DNA of 64,000 bases from assembly GCF_003008615.1 (NCBI RefSeq), contig NZ_CP027657.1, positions 1,984,001 to 2,048,000 of the forward strand, written 5' to 3'. Numbering within the stretch: the first letter of the stretch is position 1; each line of letters starts with the position of its first letter. The DNA comes from Pseudomonas mendocina. Its GTDB lineage: Bacteria > Pseudomonadota > Gammaproteobacteria > Pseudomonadales > Pseudomonadaceae. Under the pieces are notes generated by a model. It did not search any database. It worked only from the letters and a program-made list of their open reading frames with translations, and was not told the DNA's origin. Positions 43,658-56,979 of this stretch are shown piece after piece. The translations under genes were made by a program, and so were the position numbers.

Positions 43658-44845
43658 TCAATTGTGGCGAGGCAGAACCACACTGAAACAAGAACCTTCG
43701 CCAAGCCGGCTGCTCAGCTCGATACGGCCACCATGGGCTTGCACGATCTGCTCGCTGATGAACAGACCGAGCCCCAGCCCCTGAGACACGTTGGATCCCG
43801 CAACCCGCTCGAACTGCTCGAATACCCGGCCCTGATCGGCTTCGGAAATACCCATGCCCTGGTCACGCACTTCGGCGCGCACCACGTCTTGCTCCACCGT
43901 CACCCGTACCGACACCGGCTTGCCGCCGCCGTAGCGCAGGGCGTTGGTCAACAGATTGGCAAGCACCTGTTCGATGCGGAACTCGTCCATCATCACCGGT
44001 GCCGGACCGTCCACCTGCAACTCGACATGACAGCCCTTGCTGGTGAACTGCGCGGCCAGGCTCTCCACCACGCTGCCCGCCAGCACGCCCAGGTCACCCG
44101 GCTGCGGGCGCACGGAGAGCTTGCCGGTACGGATCCGCGAGACATCCAGCATGTCGTCGATCAACCGGCTCAGACTGCGGATCTGGCGCTCGTCGCGAGC
44201 CACCATCTCGTGCAGCTTATCCGGGGTGAAGGCGTCGTCGCGGCCCTGTTCCAGGCGCAGCTTGCGCAGCTGTACATCGAGAATCAGGCCATTGAGCGGC
44301 GTGCGCAGTTCGTGCGAGGCGATCGACATGAACACGTCACGCATCTGCACCGCCTTCTGCAACTCGCCTTGGGTCTCGCGCAACTCGGTGAGCAGCGCCT
44401 CCTGTTCACGACGAGCAGCCTCCACCACTTCCAGCTGCATGCTCAAAGCCTTGCGGTGGCGATACAGGTCGACGAACATCGCCACCTTGCTGCGTACCTC
44501 GAAGGGCGATAGCGGCTTGTGCAGGAAGTCCACCGCTCCGCTCTCGTACCCCCTGAAGGCGTAGTCCATGTCACGGCCGACGGCGCTGACGAAGATGATC
44601 GGGATGTGCTTGGTCTTCTCCGTGCCGCGCATCAGCTCGGCCAGCTCGAAGCCATTCATGCCCGGCATCTTCACATCAAGAATGGCCAAGGCGAATTCGT
44701 GCTCGAGCAACAATGACAGTGCTTCATCGGCGCTGCTGGCTTCGAATACGGTGCGATCCTCGCATTGAATCAACGAGCGCAGGGCCAGCAGGTTCTCTGG
44801 CAGGTCGTCGACAATCAACACCTTGGCTTCAATCTTCCTCAGCAT
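43658..44845 (-). CDS. Response regulator-histidine kinase hybrid (REC-HisKA-HATPase)
   Basis: 395 residues. The N-terminal REC domain (8-125) has VLIVDDLPENLLALRSLIQC, Asp56-region LAILDVKMPGMNGFELAEL and LHKPLSPFE. A linker helix leads to HisKA (MSIASHELRTPLNGLILDVQ) and HATPase_c (VLANLLTNALRYGGGK, DQGMGISEADQGRVFEQF, GLGLGLFISEQIV). No membrane segment, so cytosolic. Its start overlaps the cheB-like gene by 7 bases. Last gene of the hybrid-kinase/cheR/cheB operon; likely a downstream relay. Confidence 0.9.
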   Translation of the reverse strand: MLRKIEAKVLIVDDLPENLLALRSLIQCEDRTVFEASSADEALSLLLEHEFALAILDVKMPGMNGFELAELMRGTEKTKHIPIIFVSAVGRDMDYAFRGYESGAVDFLHKPLSPFEVRSKVAMFVDLYRHRKALSMQLEVVEAARREQEALLTELRETQGELQKAVQMRDVFMSIASHELRTPLNGLILDVQLRKLRLEQGRDDAFTPDKLHEMVARDERQIRSLSRLIDDMLDVSRIRTGKLSVRPQPGDLGVLAGSVVESLAAQFTSKGCHVELQVDGPAPVMMDEFRIEQVLANLLTNALRYGGGKPVSVRVTVEQDVVRAEVRDQGMGISEADQGRVFEQFERVAGSNVSQGLGLGLFISEQIVQAHGGRIELSSRLGEGSCFSVVLPRHN

Positions 44846-45450
44846 GGCAGGGTATCCAGTTCGGTCAGTAGCACGCGCATGGCGTCGATGGACAGGAGAA
44901 AGTCCGGTTTCAGCAGCGCCAGCGCCGCCTCCGGCATGGTGGGCACCAGAGCGTCGGAGGGCTCCTGCACCAGAGTCAGACCGCCAGCGCGCTGGATTGC
45001 CAGCAGGCCAGCCGCACCATCCTCGTTGGCGCCGGTGAGCAGCGCGCCGGCCAACCGCTCGCCATAGGCATCAGCGGCGGACTCGAAGAGGATGTCGATC
45101 GAAGGCCGTGAGAAATGCCGTGGTTCCTCGCGGCTGAGCGAGAAACTGCGATCGGTTTCGATGGAAAGGTGGTAGCCGGCCGGCGCCACGTAGACCACGC
45201 CACCGCGCAGCCCCTCCTTGTCCTCGGCCTCCTTGGCCGGCAGGATCAGGCGGCGTGCGAGCAGGTCGGCGAGCAGGCTGTCGTTGCGATCCGGCACGTG
45301 CAGCAGACACACCACCGGCAAGCGATAGTCCAGCGGCAAGTCTTCGAGCAGTTGCAACAGCGCCTCCACGCCGCCAGCCGAGGCACCGATCACCAGCGCC
45401 TCCAGCGGGACGCGGAAGTGGCCGCGCAGATTGATCCGTTGCTCGCTCAT
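44839..45450 (-). CDS. CheB-type methylesterase domain protein without receiver domain
   Basis: 203 residues from the ATG at 45450. It has only the CheB methylesterase domain with the Ser-His-Asp triad: Ser in VIGASAGGVEALLQLL, His in VVCLLHVPDRND, Asp in LLTGANEDGAAGLLAIQ. The usual N-terminal REC is missing. It would remove methyl groups from a receptor or from another target made by the adjacent CheR. Start overlaps the cheR stop (ATGA). No chemoreceptor is encoded nearby. Confidence 0.88.
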   Translation of the reverse strand: MSEQRINLRGHFRVPLEALVIGASAGGVEALLQLLEDLPLDYRLPVVCLLHVPDRNDSLLADLLARRLILPAKEAEDKEGLRGGVVYVAPAGYHLSIETDRSFSLSREEPRHFSRPSIDILFESAADAYGERLAGALLTGANEDGAAGLLAIQRAGGLTLVQEPSDALVPTMPEAALALLKPDFLLSIDAMRVLLTELDTLPC

Positions 45451-46255
45451 CGCTTGCGGAAGATCCGCTCGGGACGCGAGACGGCTTCGAACTGCTGCGC
45501 GTAAGCGGAGAAATCCAGGCTTTCCTTGCTGCCCAGACCGAGGAAACCCCGATGGCAAAGCGAGTCGTGGAACAGGCCTAGGGCGCGATCCTGCAGGTCA
45601 CGGTTGAAATAGATCAGCACGTTGCGGCAGGACACCAGGTGGGTCTCGGCGAACACGCTGTCGGTGGCCAGGCTGTGATCGGCGAAGGTCACGTTGGCGC
45701 GCAGCGACTTGTCGAACAACACCCGGTCATAGGCTGCCGAGTAATAGTCGGAGAACGCCCGCTTGCCGCCGGACAGCTGATAGTTCTGGGTATAGGTGCG
45801 CAGATTGTCGAGGGCGAAGATGCCCTGCTCGGCCTTCTCCAGCGAGTGCGGATTGATGTCCGTGGCATAGATCATGGTGCGTTCCAGCAGGCCTTCCTCA
45901 TGCAGCAGGATAGCCAGCGAATACACCTCCTCGCCGGTGCTGCAGCCGGCCACCCAGACCTTCAGCGACGGATAGGTATGCAGCAGCGGCACCACCTGCT
46001 CACGCAGCGCCAGGAAGTAGCCAGGGTCGCGGAACATCTCGCTGACCGGGATGGTGAGGTACTGCAAGAGCTGCATGAAGGCCTTCGGCTCGTGCAGGAT
46101 GCGCTCCTGCAGCGCCGAGATGGTCGGGCAATCCAGCTGGGTCTGCGCCTGCCGGATACGCCGCTTCAGCGAAGCCTTCGAATAGTCGCGAAAGTCGTAG
46201 CTGTAGCGCAGATAGATCGCTTCGATCAGCAGGCGCAGCTCGATTTCATCGGGCA

Positions 46256-46256
<1 letters not shown>
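45447..46256 (-). CDS. CheR-type methyltransferase
   Basis: 269 residues from the ATG at 46256 (MPDEIELRLLIEAIYLRYSY), which overlaps the kinase stop (TGATG). The N-terminal helical domain (SLKRRIRQAQTQL, PVSEMFRDPGYFLALREQV) and SAM-binding domain (VWVAGCSTGEEVYSLAILLH, IYATDINPHSLEKAEQGIF, SCRNVLIYF) are CheR. It methylates glutamates. With the kinase and CheB alongside it may act on the kinase's own coiled coil. Confidence 0.9.
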
Positions 46257-49759
<3,503 letters not shown>

Positions 49760-49877
49760 TCGATGATTGTCTCGCTGTTCTTATCTAATAGAGGGAGGCG
49801 TGTGGCACACTGACAGCCCGCAGACGCCGAAGTTTGCCAAACATTTGCGTATTCTGCGCGCCGAAACAGGGAGCCCC

Positions 49878-50285
49878 ATGACCGAGACCGACTCCACCAC
49901 GGCAAAGACCATCCTGCTGGTCGAGGACGACGACGTCGTTCGCACCCTCACCGTGGAGGTACTGCAGGAGTTCGGCTACCGCGTCCATGCCCTGCGTGAC
50001 GCTGCCAGCACGCTGGAACTGCTGCGCAGCGATCAGCCGTTCGACCTGCTGATGAGCGACATCGGTCTGCCTGGTATGGACGGACGTGAACTGGTCAAGG
50101 CCGCACGCCAACTGCGGCCAACCCTACCGGTACTGTTCGCCAGTGGCTACAACGAGCGCGAACTGCTCGAAGAGGTGCGCGCCCGCGACACCGCTGCCGC
50201 CACTGACAGCATCGTCAAACCCTACGATTTCAAACTGCTGGCTCAGCGCCTGAGCGAACTGGCGGGCGCCCCGGGCAAGGTCTAG
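49878..50285 (+). CDS. Single-domain response regulator
   Basis: 135 residues from the ATG at 49878 after GGGAG. A lone REC domain: TILLVEDDDVVRTLTVEVLQ, phospho-acceptor Asp in DLLMSDIGLPGMDGRELVKA, VLFASGYNE and VKPYDFKLLAQRL. No output domain. Divergent from the hybrid kinase, so probably its partner. A TGGCAC-ACTGA-CAGC sequence at 49803-49817 resembles a weak sigma-54 promoter. Confidence 0.88.
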   Translation: MTETDSTTAKTILLVEDDDVVRTLTVEVLQEFGYRVHALRDAASTLELLRSDQPFDLLMSDIGLPGMDGRELVKAARQLRPTLPVLFASGYNERELLEEVRARDTAAATDSIVKPYDFKLLAQRLSELAGAPGKV

Positions 50286-50320
50286 GCTGGAGAGGCCTCA
50301 CCTGCACAGGAGCAAGGACG

Positions 50321-50986
50321 ATGCACTCGCTCTCTCTCGCCGCCAGCCTGAGTGCGGCCCTGCTGTTGGCTGGCTGCGCCAGCCAGACCACCCAGCCGCA
50401 ACAGTTCTCTGGCTACCTCGCCGATTACTCGCAGTTGCAACCCGCCCGCTCGGCAAGCGGCACGCCGGTTCTACGCTGGATATCGCCAGACTTCCAGGCC
50501 GAGCGCTACCCGTCGCTGTATATCGAGAAGCCCTCGTTCTACCCCGAGCCCACGCCCAGTGAACAGGTCAGTGCACAGACCCTGGAGCAGGTGCGCGATT
50601 ACCTGCACCAGGCATTGATGCGTGAGATGCAGGGCGGCCGGATGAAACTGGTCGACACCCCGAACCGGGACAGCCTAGTGCTACGCAGTGCGATTACCGC
50701 CGTGACGGTGTCCACCGAGGGGCTCAAGGCCTACGAGGTGATACCCGTGGCGCTACTGATCGCCGCCGCCAGCACGGCCGCCGGCACGCGAGACCGCAAC
50801 ACCGATATCTACATCGAGCTGGAAGCCGTCGACGCACGCACCAGCGAACCGGTGCTGCGCGTGGTACGCAAGGGGCATGGTCTGGCGCTGGAAAACAGCA
50901 CGGCACAACTCGGCCTGAACGACCTCAAACCAGTGCTTGATTCATGGGCACGCGATGCGCGCGACTTTCACCCGGCACTGCAGTGA
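50321..50986 (+). CDS. DUF3313 lipoprotein
   Basis: 221 residues. A type II signal peptide ending LLLAGC-ASQ, then FSGYLADYSQLQPARSASG and the DUF3313 body. Function unknown, outer membrane likely. Lies 35 bases after the response regulator and is convergent with the amidase, with no gap. Confidence 0.85.
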   Translation: MHSLSLAASLSAALLLAGCASQTTQPQQFSGYLADYSQLQPARSASGTPVLRWISPDFQAERYPSLYIEKPSFYPEPTPSEQVSAQTLEQVRDYLHQALMREMQGGRMKLVDTPNRDSLVLRSAITAVTVSTEGLKAYEVIPVALLIAAASTAAGTRDRNTDIYIELEAVDARTSEPVLRVVRKGHGLALENSTAQLGLNDLKPVLDSWARDARDFHPALQ

Positions 50987-51769
50987 TCAGACGCCCGCCT
51001 GCAGATTGAGCACCAGCAGGCGCGCAGCGGTTTCGGCATCAGGCTGGCCATCGTAGTTGGCCGGGCGGTATTTCATCTGGAACGCGGCGATGACGTTACG
51101 CGTCGCCTCGTCCAGCTCGCCATGCTGCGGCACGGTGTAGCCCTGGTGCGCCAACTGCTCCTGGAACCACTGCACGCTCGGCAGGCTGGTGGTGAACAGC
51201 GCTTGCTGGCGCGCCACCGCCGTTTCGTTCGGCCATGGCACCAGGCCTTCGTCGGCCAGGCGCTTCCAGGGGAACAGCGGGCCTGGGTCGACCTTGCGCT
51301 GCGGCGCCACGTCGCTATGGGCAATGATCGAGCCCAGCGGTAGCTGGTGGCGCTTGACGATGTCCTTGAGCAACACGATCAGCGTGTCGATCTGATCCGG
51401 GGCGAACGGCTGCCAATAGCGACCGGCCGGGGTGTTGTAATAACCCTGGTTGACCAGCTCGATGCCGATCGTGGTGCTGTTGAGCCAGGTACGCCCCTTC
51501 CACTCGCTGACACCGACGTGCCAGGCCCGACGGTTCTCGTCCACCAGGCGGTAGACGGTCGCCGGCGCATCGCCGATCAGGTAGTGGCTGCTCACCTCGG
51601 TCTGCGTCAGCAGGCCCAGCGAACGCTGCAAGTCGGCAGAGGTGTAGTGCAGCACGACATATTGCACGCGGCTGTTCTGGCCGCTGGCGGTGTAGCTGTC
51701 ATCGATGCGCAGGCCACCGGTACAACCAGCGAGCAGAACGAGAAAGAGGGCAAGGCAGATCGATTTCAT
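50987..51769 (-). CDS. amiD: N-acetylmuramoyl-L-alanine amidase, AmiD-like lipoprotein
   Basis: 260 residues. Lipobox LLAGC (about 13-17). The amidase_2 domain has VQYVVLHYTSADLQRSLG, SEWKGRTWLNSTTIGIELVN and IIAHSDVAPQRKVDPG, with zinc His residues. A peptidoglycan-binding domain ends the protein (DEATRNVIAAFQMKYRP). It cleaves the lactyl-alanine bond for wall recycling at the outer membrane. Start overlaps the marC stop (ATGA). Confidence 0.9.
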   Translation of the reverse strand: MKSICLALFLVLLAGCTGGLRIDDSYTASGQNSRVQYVVLHYTSADLQRSLGLLTQTEVSSHYLIGDAPATVYRLVDENRRAWHVGVSEWKGRTWLNSTTIGIELVNQGYYNTPAGRYWQPFAPDQIDTLIVLLKDIVKRHQLPLGSIIAHSDVAPQRKVDPGPLFPWKRLADEGLVPWPNETAVARQQALFTTSLPSVQWFQEQLAHQGYTVPQHGELDEATRNVIAAFQMKYRPANYDGQPDAETAARLLVLNLQAGV

Positions 51770-52356
51770 GCGTGACCGAATACGCTTTGCAGGTTGTCGA
51801 GCAGCATGTCGACGCTGAGCATGATCAGCAGCATGCCCATCAGCCGCTCCACCGCCGTCAACCCGCGGGTTCCAAGAAAGCGTTGCAGGAACGATGCCTG
51901 CAACAGGATGAATGCCGTCGCCGCCCAGGCCAGGATCAGCGCCAGATAAAGCTCCCAGAGCGGCCCGGTGTGGGTATTGCGCAGGGTCATCAGCACAGCC
52001 AGGGCAGAGGGCCCTGCCACTGCCGGGGTCGCCAGCGGCACCAGCATCGGCTCGCCATCAGGCACGTCGCCGAGCAGGCCCTGCGGGCTGGGGAAGATCA
52101 GGCGCATGGCGATGACGAACAGGATGATAGCGCCGGCAATCGCCGTTGCCTCCCGCGACAAGCCCAGACCGCTGAGGAATTTGTCACCAAAGGTGAGAAA
52201 CAGCAGCAACAGAGCCAGGGCGAACAACAGTTCGCGCGCAGCGATCCACAGACGCCGGCGCGGTTCGACGTTCTTCAGCGCAGCGATATAGATGGCGATA
52301 TTGCCGAAAGGATCGGTGACCAAAAAGATCAGCACGGCGATGCTGAAGATGTCCAT
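51766..52356 (-). CDS. MarC family integral membrane protein
   Basis: 196 residues with six hydrophobic segments; DPFGNIAIYIAALKNVEPRR and PLATPAVAGPSALAVLMTLR match the MarC/UPF0056 family. Despite the name its function is unknown. Coupled to the amidase gene downstream. Confidence 0.88.
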   Translation of the reverse strand: MDIFSIAVLIFLVTDPFGNIAIYIAALKNVEPRRRLWIAARELLFALALLLLFLTFGDKFLSGLGLSREATAIAGAIILFVIAMRLIFPSPQGLLGDVPDGEPMLVPLATPAVAGPSALAVLMTLRNTHTGPLWELYLALILAWAATAFILLQASFLQRFLGTRGLTAVERLMGMLLIMLSVDMLLDNLQSVFGHA

Positions 52357-52538
52357 GAAGCGGCTCCACGTGCGGGGCCCGCTAGTTTAACCGGGTTGGC
52401 CCGGCATGTTCCTTGCGTTTCGATGCCATGACCCGGATCCAGGCCAGAACGCAGGTCATATTCGGCATAAACAAGGGCAGGAAGGCTTTTCATGACCGAA
52501 ATTCGTGCATTCGTTCAGCAGAGCACCACCCATCAAAA

Positions 52539-52580
52539 TGTATACAAAGTAGTAGCCAAAATGCCAATAAAGTGTCTACA
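52539..52580. promoter_or_regulatory. Operator-like TGTATACA and TGTCTACA upstream of the permease
   Basis: Palindrome TGTATACA at 52539-52546 and near copy TGTCTACA at 52573-52580, 34 bases apart (about three helical turns), 36-77 bases before the permease ATG. They look like two sites for a GntR-type purine regulator; no such regulator is encoded nearby. Confidence 0.5.
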
Positions 52581-52615
52581 TTGATCGCACAAGAACAACA
52601 GCGAGTAGATTCAGC

Positions 52616-54157
52616 ATGACCTCTACCCCTACCACGTCACGCCCAGAGGATGAAAACCTCGGCATGGGCGCCAACCTGCTCTATGGCCTGCAGCACGTCC
52701 TGACCATGTACGGCGGCATCGTCGCGGTACCCCTGATCGTCGGCCAGGCCGCAGGCCTGTCGTCCGCCGATATCGGCTTGCTGATTGCCGCATCCCTGTT
52801 CGTTGGCGGCGCGGCGACCCTGCTGCAGACGCTTGGCCTGCCATTCTTCGGCTGCCAGTTGCCGCTGGTGCAGGGCGTGTCCTTCGCCAGCGTGGCGACC
52901 ATCGTCGCGATAGTCGGTGCCAATGGCGGTGAAGGGGGTCTGCCGGTGGTGTTTGGCGCAGTGATAGGTGCCGCGCTGATCGGCCTGTTGATAACGCCGA
53001 TATTCTCCAAGATCACCAAGTTCTTCCCGCCATTGGTGACCGGCATCGTCATCACCACCATCGGCCTGACGCTGATGCCGGTGGCGGCCCGCTGGGCCAT
53101 GGGCGGCAACAGCAGCGCAGAAGATTTCGGCAGCATGGCCAATATCGGCCTGGCAGCCTTTACCCTGGCCACCGTGTTGCTGCTGAGCAAGGTCGGTAGC
53201 GCGACCATCTCGCGCTTGTCGATTCTGCTGGCGATGGTGATCGGCACCCTGGTCGCCCTGGCGTTCGGCATGGCCGACTTCTCGCGAATCGGCGAAGGCC
53301 CGGTACTGGCCTTCCCTACGCCGCTGCACTTCGGCATGCCGGTGTTCGAGGTGGCCGCGATCATCTCGATGCTGATCGTGGTCATGGTGATCCTGGTGGA
53401 AACCTCGGCAGACATCCTCGCCGTCGGCGACATCATCGACACCAAGGTCGACTCCAAACGCCTGGGCAACGGCCTGCGCGCGGACATGATCTCCAGTGTG
53501 GTGGCACCGTTGTTCGGCTCCTTCACCCAGAGCGCCTTCGCCCAGAACGTCGGCCTGGTAGCCGTCACCGGCGTCAAGAGTCGCTACGTGGTAGCCACCG
53601 GCGGCCTGATCCTGGTGACGCTCGGCCTGCTGCCGATCATGGGCCGCGTGATCGCTGCAGTGCCGACCTCGGTACTCGGTGGCGCCGGTATCGTGCTGTT
53701 CGGCACGGTGGCGGCCAGCGGCATTCGCACCCTGGCCAAGGTCGATTACCGCAACAACATGAACCTGGTGATCGTCGCTACCTCCATCGGCTTCGGCATG
53801 ATTCCCATCGCCATGCCGAGCTTCTATCACCACTTCCCGGCCTGGTTCGAAACCATTTTCCACTCGGGCATCAGCTCGGCGGCGATCATGGCGATCCTGC
53901 TCAACCTGCTGTTCAATCACTTCACAGTCGGCAACTCGGATCAGCAGTCGGTATTCGTCGCCGGCACCGAGCGCAGCCTGCGTTATCGCGACATCGCCGC
54001 CTTGCATGAGGGCGATCACTTCGTCGGTGGCAAGTTGTATGACGCCCAGGGCAACGAGGTACCGCTGCAGGATGAGGACGATCACGCGCCGGCGGCGCGA
54101 GCGACCTCCAAGGCAACGGTGCAGAGCAGCGCCGATACGAAGCAGGTCATGTCGTAG
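52616..54157 (+). CDS. Xanthine/uric acid-type nucleobase:cation symporter (NCS2)
   Basis: 513 residues, about 12-14 membrane segments. GCQLPLVQGVSFASVATIVA and the NCS2 signature QNVGLVAVTGVKSR are present, with ETSADILAVGDIID in TM8. The Q-N-x-G motif and length favour xanthine/urate transporters (UacT/XanP/PbuX type) over uracil. The two TGTATACA-like sites upstream fit purine control. No catabolic genes lie alongside. Confidence 0.88.
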   Translation: MTSTPTTSRPEDENLGMGANLLYGLQHVLTMYGGIVAVPLIVGQAAGLSSADIGLLIAASLFVGGAATLLQTLGLPFFGCQLPLVQGVSFASVATIVAIVGANGGEGGLPVVFGAVIGAALIGLLITPIFSKITKFFPPLVTGIVITTIGLTLMPVAARWAMGGNSSAEDFGSMANIGLAAFTLATVLLLSKVGSATISRLSILLAMVIGTLVALAFGMADFSRIGEGPVLAFPTPLHFGMPVFEVAAIISMLIVVMVILVETSADILAVGDIIDTKVDSKRLGNGLRADMISSVVAPLFGSFTQSAFAQNVGLVAVTGVKSRYVVATGGLILVTLGLLPIMGRVIAAVPTSVLGGAGIVLFGTVAASGIRTLAKVDYRNNMNLVIVATSIGFGMIPIAMPSFYHHFPAWFETIFHSGISSAAIMAILLNLLFNHFTVGNSDQQSVFVAGTERSLRYRDIAALHEGDHFVGGKLYDAQGNEVPLQDEDDHAPAARATSKATVQSSADTKQVMS

Positions 54158-54235
54158 GGCAGGTTAGCGGTCTGTCATGTTGGCCCAGCCATCCGCACCA
54201 AGGGGTACGGCGCAACTCACCATCGACCAGGCGGG

Positions 54236-56083
54236 TTACGCCTGTTCGACCCGGTTACGACCAGCACCCTTGGCTCGATACAGCGCCTGATCGGCGCGCT
54301 CGAACACGGCGTCGGCGGTCACGCCATCAGTGAACTCAACGATGCCCGCCGAAAAGGTGATGGTCACCGGCTCACCTTTGAAGTGGAAGGGGCAGGCCTC
54401 GATTGCCGTACGCAATGCCTCGAGCAATTGCAGCCCACTCTCCAAGGGCGTTGCCGGGATCAGCAGAACGAACTCCTCGCCACCGAAACGCGCGATGAAG
54501 TCGGTCTTGCGCAGGCGCTTCTGCAGCTCACCGGCGATGATCTTCAGCACACGGTCGCCGGCCAGGTGACCGTAACCATCGTTGATCCGTTTGAAGTGAT
54601 CGATGTCCAACACCGCCAGCAGCAACTGCCCGCCATAGCGCTGGCGGCGCGCGACCTCCAGCTCCAGACGCTCAGCCCAGGCGGCGCGATTGGGCAACCC
54701 GGTCAGCGGGTCGAGCAGGGACTTCTGCCGCTGCTCCTCGATATGATCGCGAAACTGCTGGGCTTCGCGTTCCATGTCGGCCACGCGCTGCACCAGCCCC
54801 TGCAGGCGCTCGCCCACTTCTTCCTCACGCTGGTCACGCTGGCGCTGATGAGCGCTGACGCTCTGCAGGAGACCGTCGAGGCGTTGCTCCAGAGCCTGCT
54901 TGAGCGTTTCCAGATCCACGGCCTCCTGCACGCTGGACTGCAGGTCGGTGACCTGCTCGCGCAGCTCCTGATTGAAGCTGCGCGCACGCTCGACGGACTC
55001 GCTGTGGCCCTCGCTGGCTGCGCTGAGGGTGTCGATGAATGCGGCCAGGCGCTCGTTGAGCTGCTTGAGATAACCGGCGAATTCGCGCTGGCCGCTGTCG
55101 GTCACGGCCAGCACCAATACCGCGAGATCATCCAGCACGGGCACCAGTTCGTACCAGTTCAATGGCCCGAGCAGACGCTCCAGCAGGGCGTCGCCTTGCG
55201 GCTGATGGCGCGGTGGCAGCTCCAGTTCGGCCAGCAGAAGGCGCAAGCTTTCGGCGATGTGCGGCGCCACGGTGCTATAACCCGGCTCGCGATCAGGCAG
55301 GGCGAACGCCGCATCGGCATTCGCTTCGTCGGCGCCCAGCAGGCCCGGCGGCAGCGGCAGGCTGTCGAGCAGCGCTGCCGGCTTCGCGGCGACGGCAACA
55401 GGGCTGGCGGGTACCGATGCTGCAACAGCGACAGCGGTCGCCGGCTCCAGCCGGGTCGCGGCTCCCGGCAGCGACTCCCCCGGTACCGGCAACGCCAGCT
55501 CAGTCGCGACGGTAGGCTCGCTGGCCACTGCAGGCTCGGCAGCAGTCGCCGCTGCGGCATCGCTTCGGGTGCCGAACAGGCGTTGCAGCAAACCCGGCTG
55601 TTCAGGCGACGCTGCACGCAACTGGTCGAGTGTCTGCCCCTGCAGCTGACTCAACTGGCTGAGCACCGCTGGGAGCTTGTGGATATGGCTGGTGGCCTCC
55701 TCCATCTGCCGGCTCAGGGTCTTGAGTGCCTTGCGCACCTCGCGCGGAGGCTCCAGCCGTTGGAGTTGCGCGACCATCTGCTGCAACGCGCTCAGCGCTT
55801 CGCCAGCGCGCTGCTGGCGGCGCTGCTCGGAATCCAGCACGGCCTTTTCCAGGCGAGGAATGAGCTCCCCCAGGGGCGCATCCATATCGTCACGCCGGAG
55901 GATTTCGCGCATTTCCTTCATGCACTGATCCACCGCCTTGTCGGTGCCCTCGGCCGCCAGGCTGCTGCGCACCAGGCCACGACGCAACAGATCCAGGCGC
56001 AGATCCCAGCGTCGCTCAAGCTTTTCCTGGTGCTCCAGGCCGCTCAGGTACTTGTCTTTCCAGCGTTGGGCTGCGTCGCTCAT
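54236..56083 (-). CDS. dgcH: Diguanylate cyclase (DgcH-like)
   Basis: 615 residues, without membrane segments. The N-terminal 350 residues are helical and Ala/Pro-rich in the middle. A coiled coil (about 360-435) leads to a GGDEF domain with the active-site motif GGEEF ([13 protein letters not shown]) and [20 protein letters not shown]. An RxxD inhibitory site is not seen. It makes c-di-GMP, so may set the balance of attachment and motility. In P. aeruginosa dgcH lies upstream of dsbA with the same neighbours (recalled). Confidence 0.85.
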   Translation of the reverse strand: MSDAAQRWKDKYLSGLEHQEKLERRWDLRLDLLRRGLVRSSLAAEGTDKAVDQCMKEMREILRRDDMDAPLGELIPRLEKAVLDSEQRRQQRAGEALSALQQMVAQLQRLEPPREVRKALKTLSRQMEEATSHIHKLPAVLSQLSQLQGQTLDQLRAASPEQPGLLQRLFGTRSDAAAATAAEPAVASEPTVATELALPVPGESLPGAATRLEPATAVAVAASVPASPVAVAAKPAALLDSLPLPPGLLGADEANADAAFALPDREPGYSTVAPHIAESLRLLLAELELPPRHQPQGDALLERLLGPLNWYELVPVLDDLAVLVLAVTDSGQREFAGYLKQLNERLAAFIDTLSAASEGHSESVERARSFNQELREQVTDLQSSVQEAVDLETLKQALEQRLDGLLQSVSAHQRQRDQREEEVGERLQGLVQRVADMEREAQQFRDHIEEQRQKSLLDPLTGLPNRAAWAERLELEVARRQRYGGQLLLAVLDIDHFKRINDGYGHLAGDRVLKIIAGELQKRLRKTDFIARFGGEEFVLLIPATPLESGLQLLEALRTAIEACPFHFKGEPVTITFSAGIVEFTDGVTADAVFERADQALYRAKGAGRNRVEQA

Positions 56084-56088
56084 GCGGC

Positions 56089-56961
56089 TTATCCGAGAGA
56101 AGGCGGGTTCGATATGGGCTTTTGGCCACTACTTTGAGCCTTCGGCAGACGGATTTCCACAGCCACTGGTAGGTGATCGGAGATAGGCTGGCTCAGTACA
56201 TCGACACGGCCCAGTTCGAGCTCCGGGCTGAGCAGAATATGATCGAGACAGCGCTGCGGTCGCCAACTGGGAAAGGTGGCCTCGACCTGAGGCGCTACCA
56301 GGCCCAGATCACGCAACGGGGAGTTTTCCAGCAGGTCGTTGGCGTGGGTATTCATATCCCCCATCAGCACCAGATGACGAAACTCACTGACCCGCTCACG
56401 GATGTAAGCCAACTGTCGGGTGCGCGTTCGCGCCCCCAGCGCCAGGTGCATCATCACCACGCCTAGGGCCTGTTCGCCTTCACCGAGGCGCATGAAGATC
56501 GCACCACGGCCAGGCGGGCCTGGCAGAGGATGATCTTCCAGCAGAGTCGGACGCAAGCGGCTGAGCACGCCGTTGCTGTGCTGGGCGAAACGACCAAGGT
56601 TGCGATTGAGCTGCTGGTACCAGTAGGGGAAAGCCCCTTGCTGGGCCAGGTATTCCACCTGATTGATGAAGCCCGAACGCAGGCTGCCACCATCGACCTC
56701 CTGCAGGGCGACCAGATCGAAGTCGGCGAGCAGGTCACCGATGCGTTGCAGATTGCCAACACGTCCGGCATGCGGCAGCACATGCTGCCAGCTGCGCGTC
56801 AGGTAGTGGTGGTAACGCTGAGTATTGATACCGACCTGGACGTTGAAACTGAGAAGACGCAGCAGGCCGTCGGCGGGCCAGTCGTCGTTCGGCGGACAGT
56901 GCGGATTGACCTGTGGATCACACAGGCCAACCGCACGGGTCTGTCGCCAGCGGCGCAGCAT
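56089..56961 (-). CDS. Endonuclease/exonuclease/phosphatase (EEP) family protein
   Basis: 290 residues with the EEP catalytic motifs: [12 protein letters not shown] (Asn), LVALQEVDG (Glu), VLMGDMNTH (Asp, Asn), [12 protein letters not shown] and [10 protein letters not shown] (His). Substrate unknown. Six bases before the dgcH start, so probably in one operon. Confidence 0.88.
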   Translation of the reverse strand: MLRRWRQTRAVGLCDPQVNPHCPPNDDWPADGLLRLLSFNVQVGINTQRYHHYLTRSWQHVLPHAGRVGNLQRIGDLLADFDLVALQEVDGGSLRSGFINQVEYLAQQGAFPYWYQQLNRNLGRFAQHSNGVLSRLRPTLLEDHPLPGPPGRGAIFMRLGEGEQALGVVMMHLALGARTRTRQLAYIRERVSEFRHLVLMGDMNTHANDLLENSPLRDLGLVAPQVEATFPSWRPQRCLDHILLSPELELGRVDVLSQPISDHLPVAVEIRLPKAQSSGQKPISNPPSLG

Positions 56962-56979
56962 GTCTTGCGCCTACCGCGC

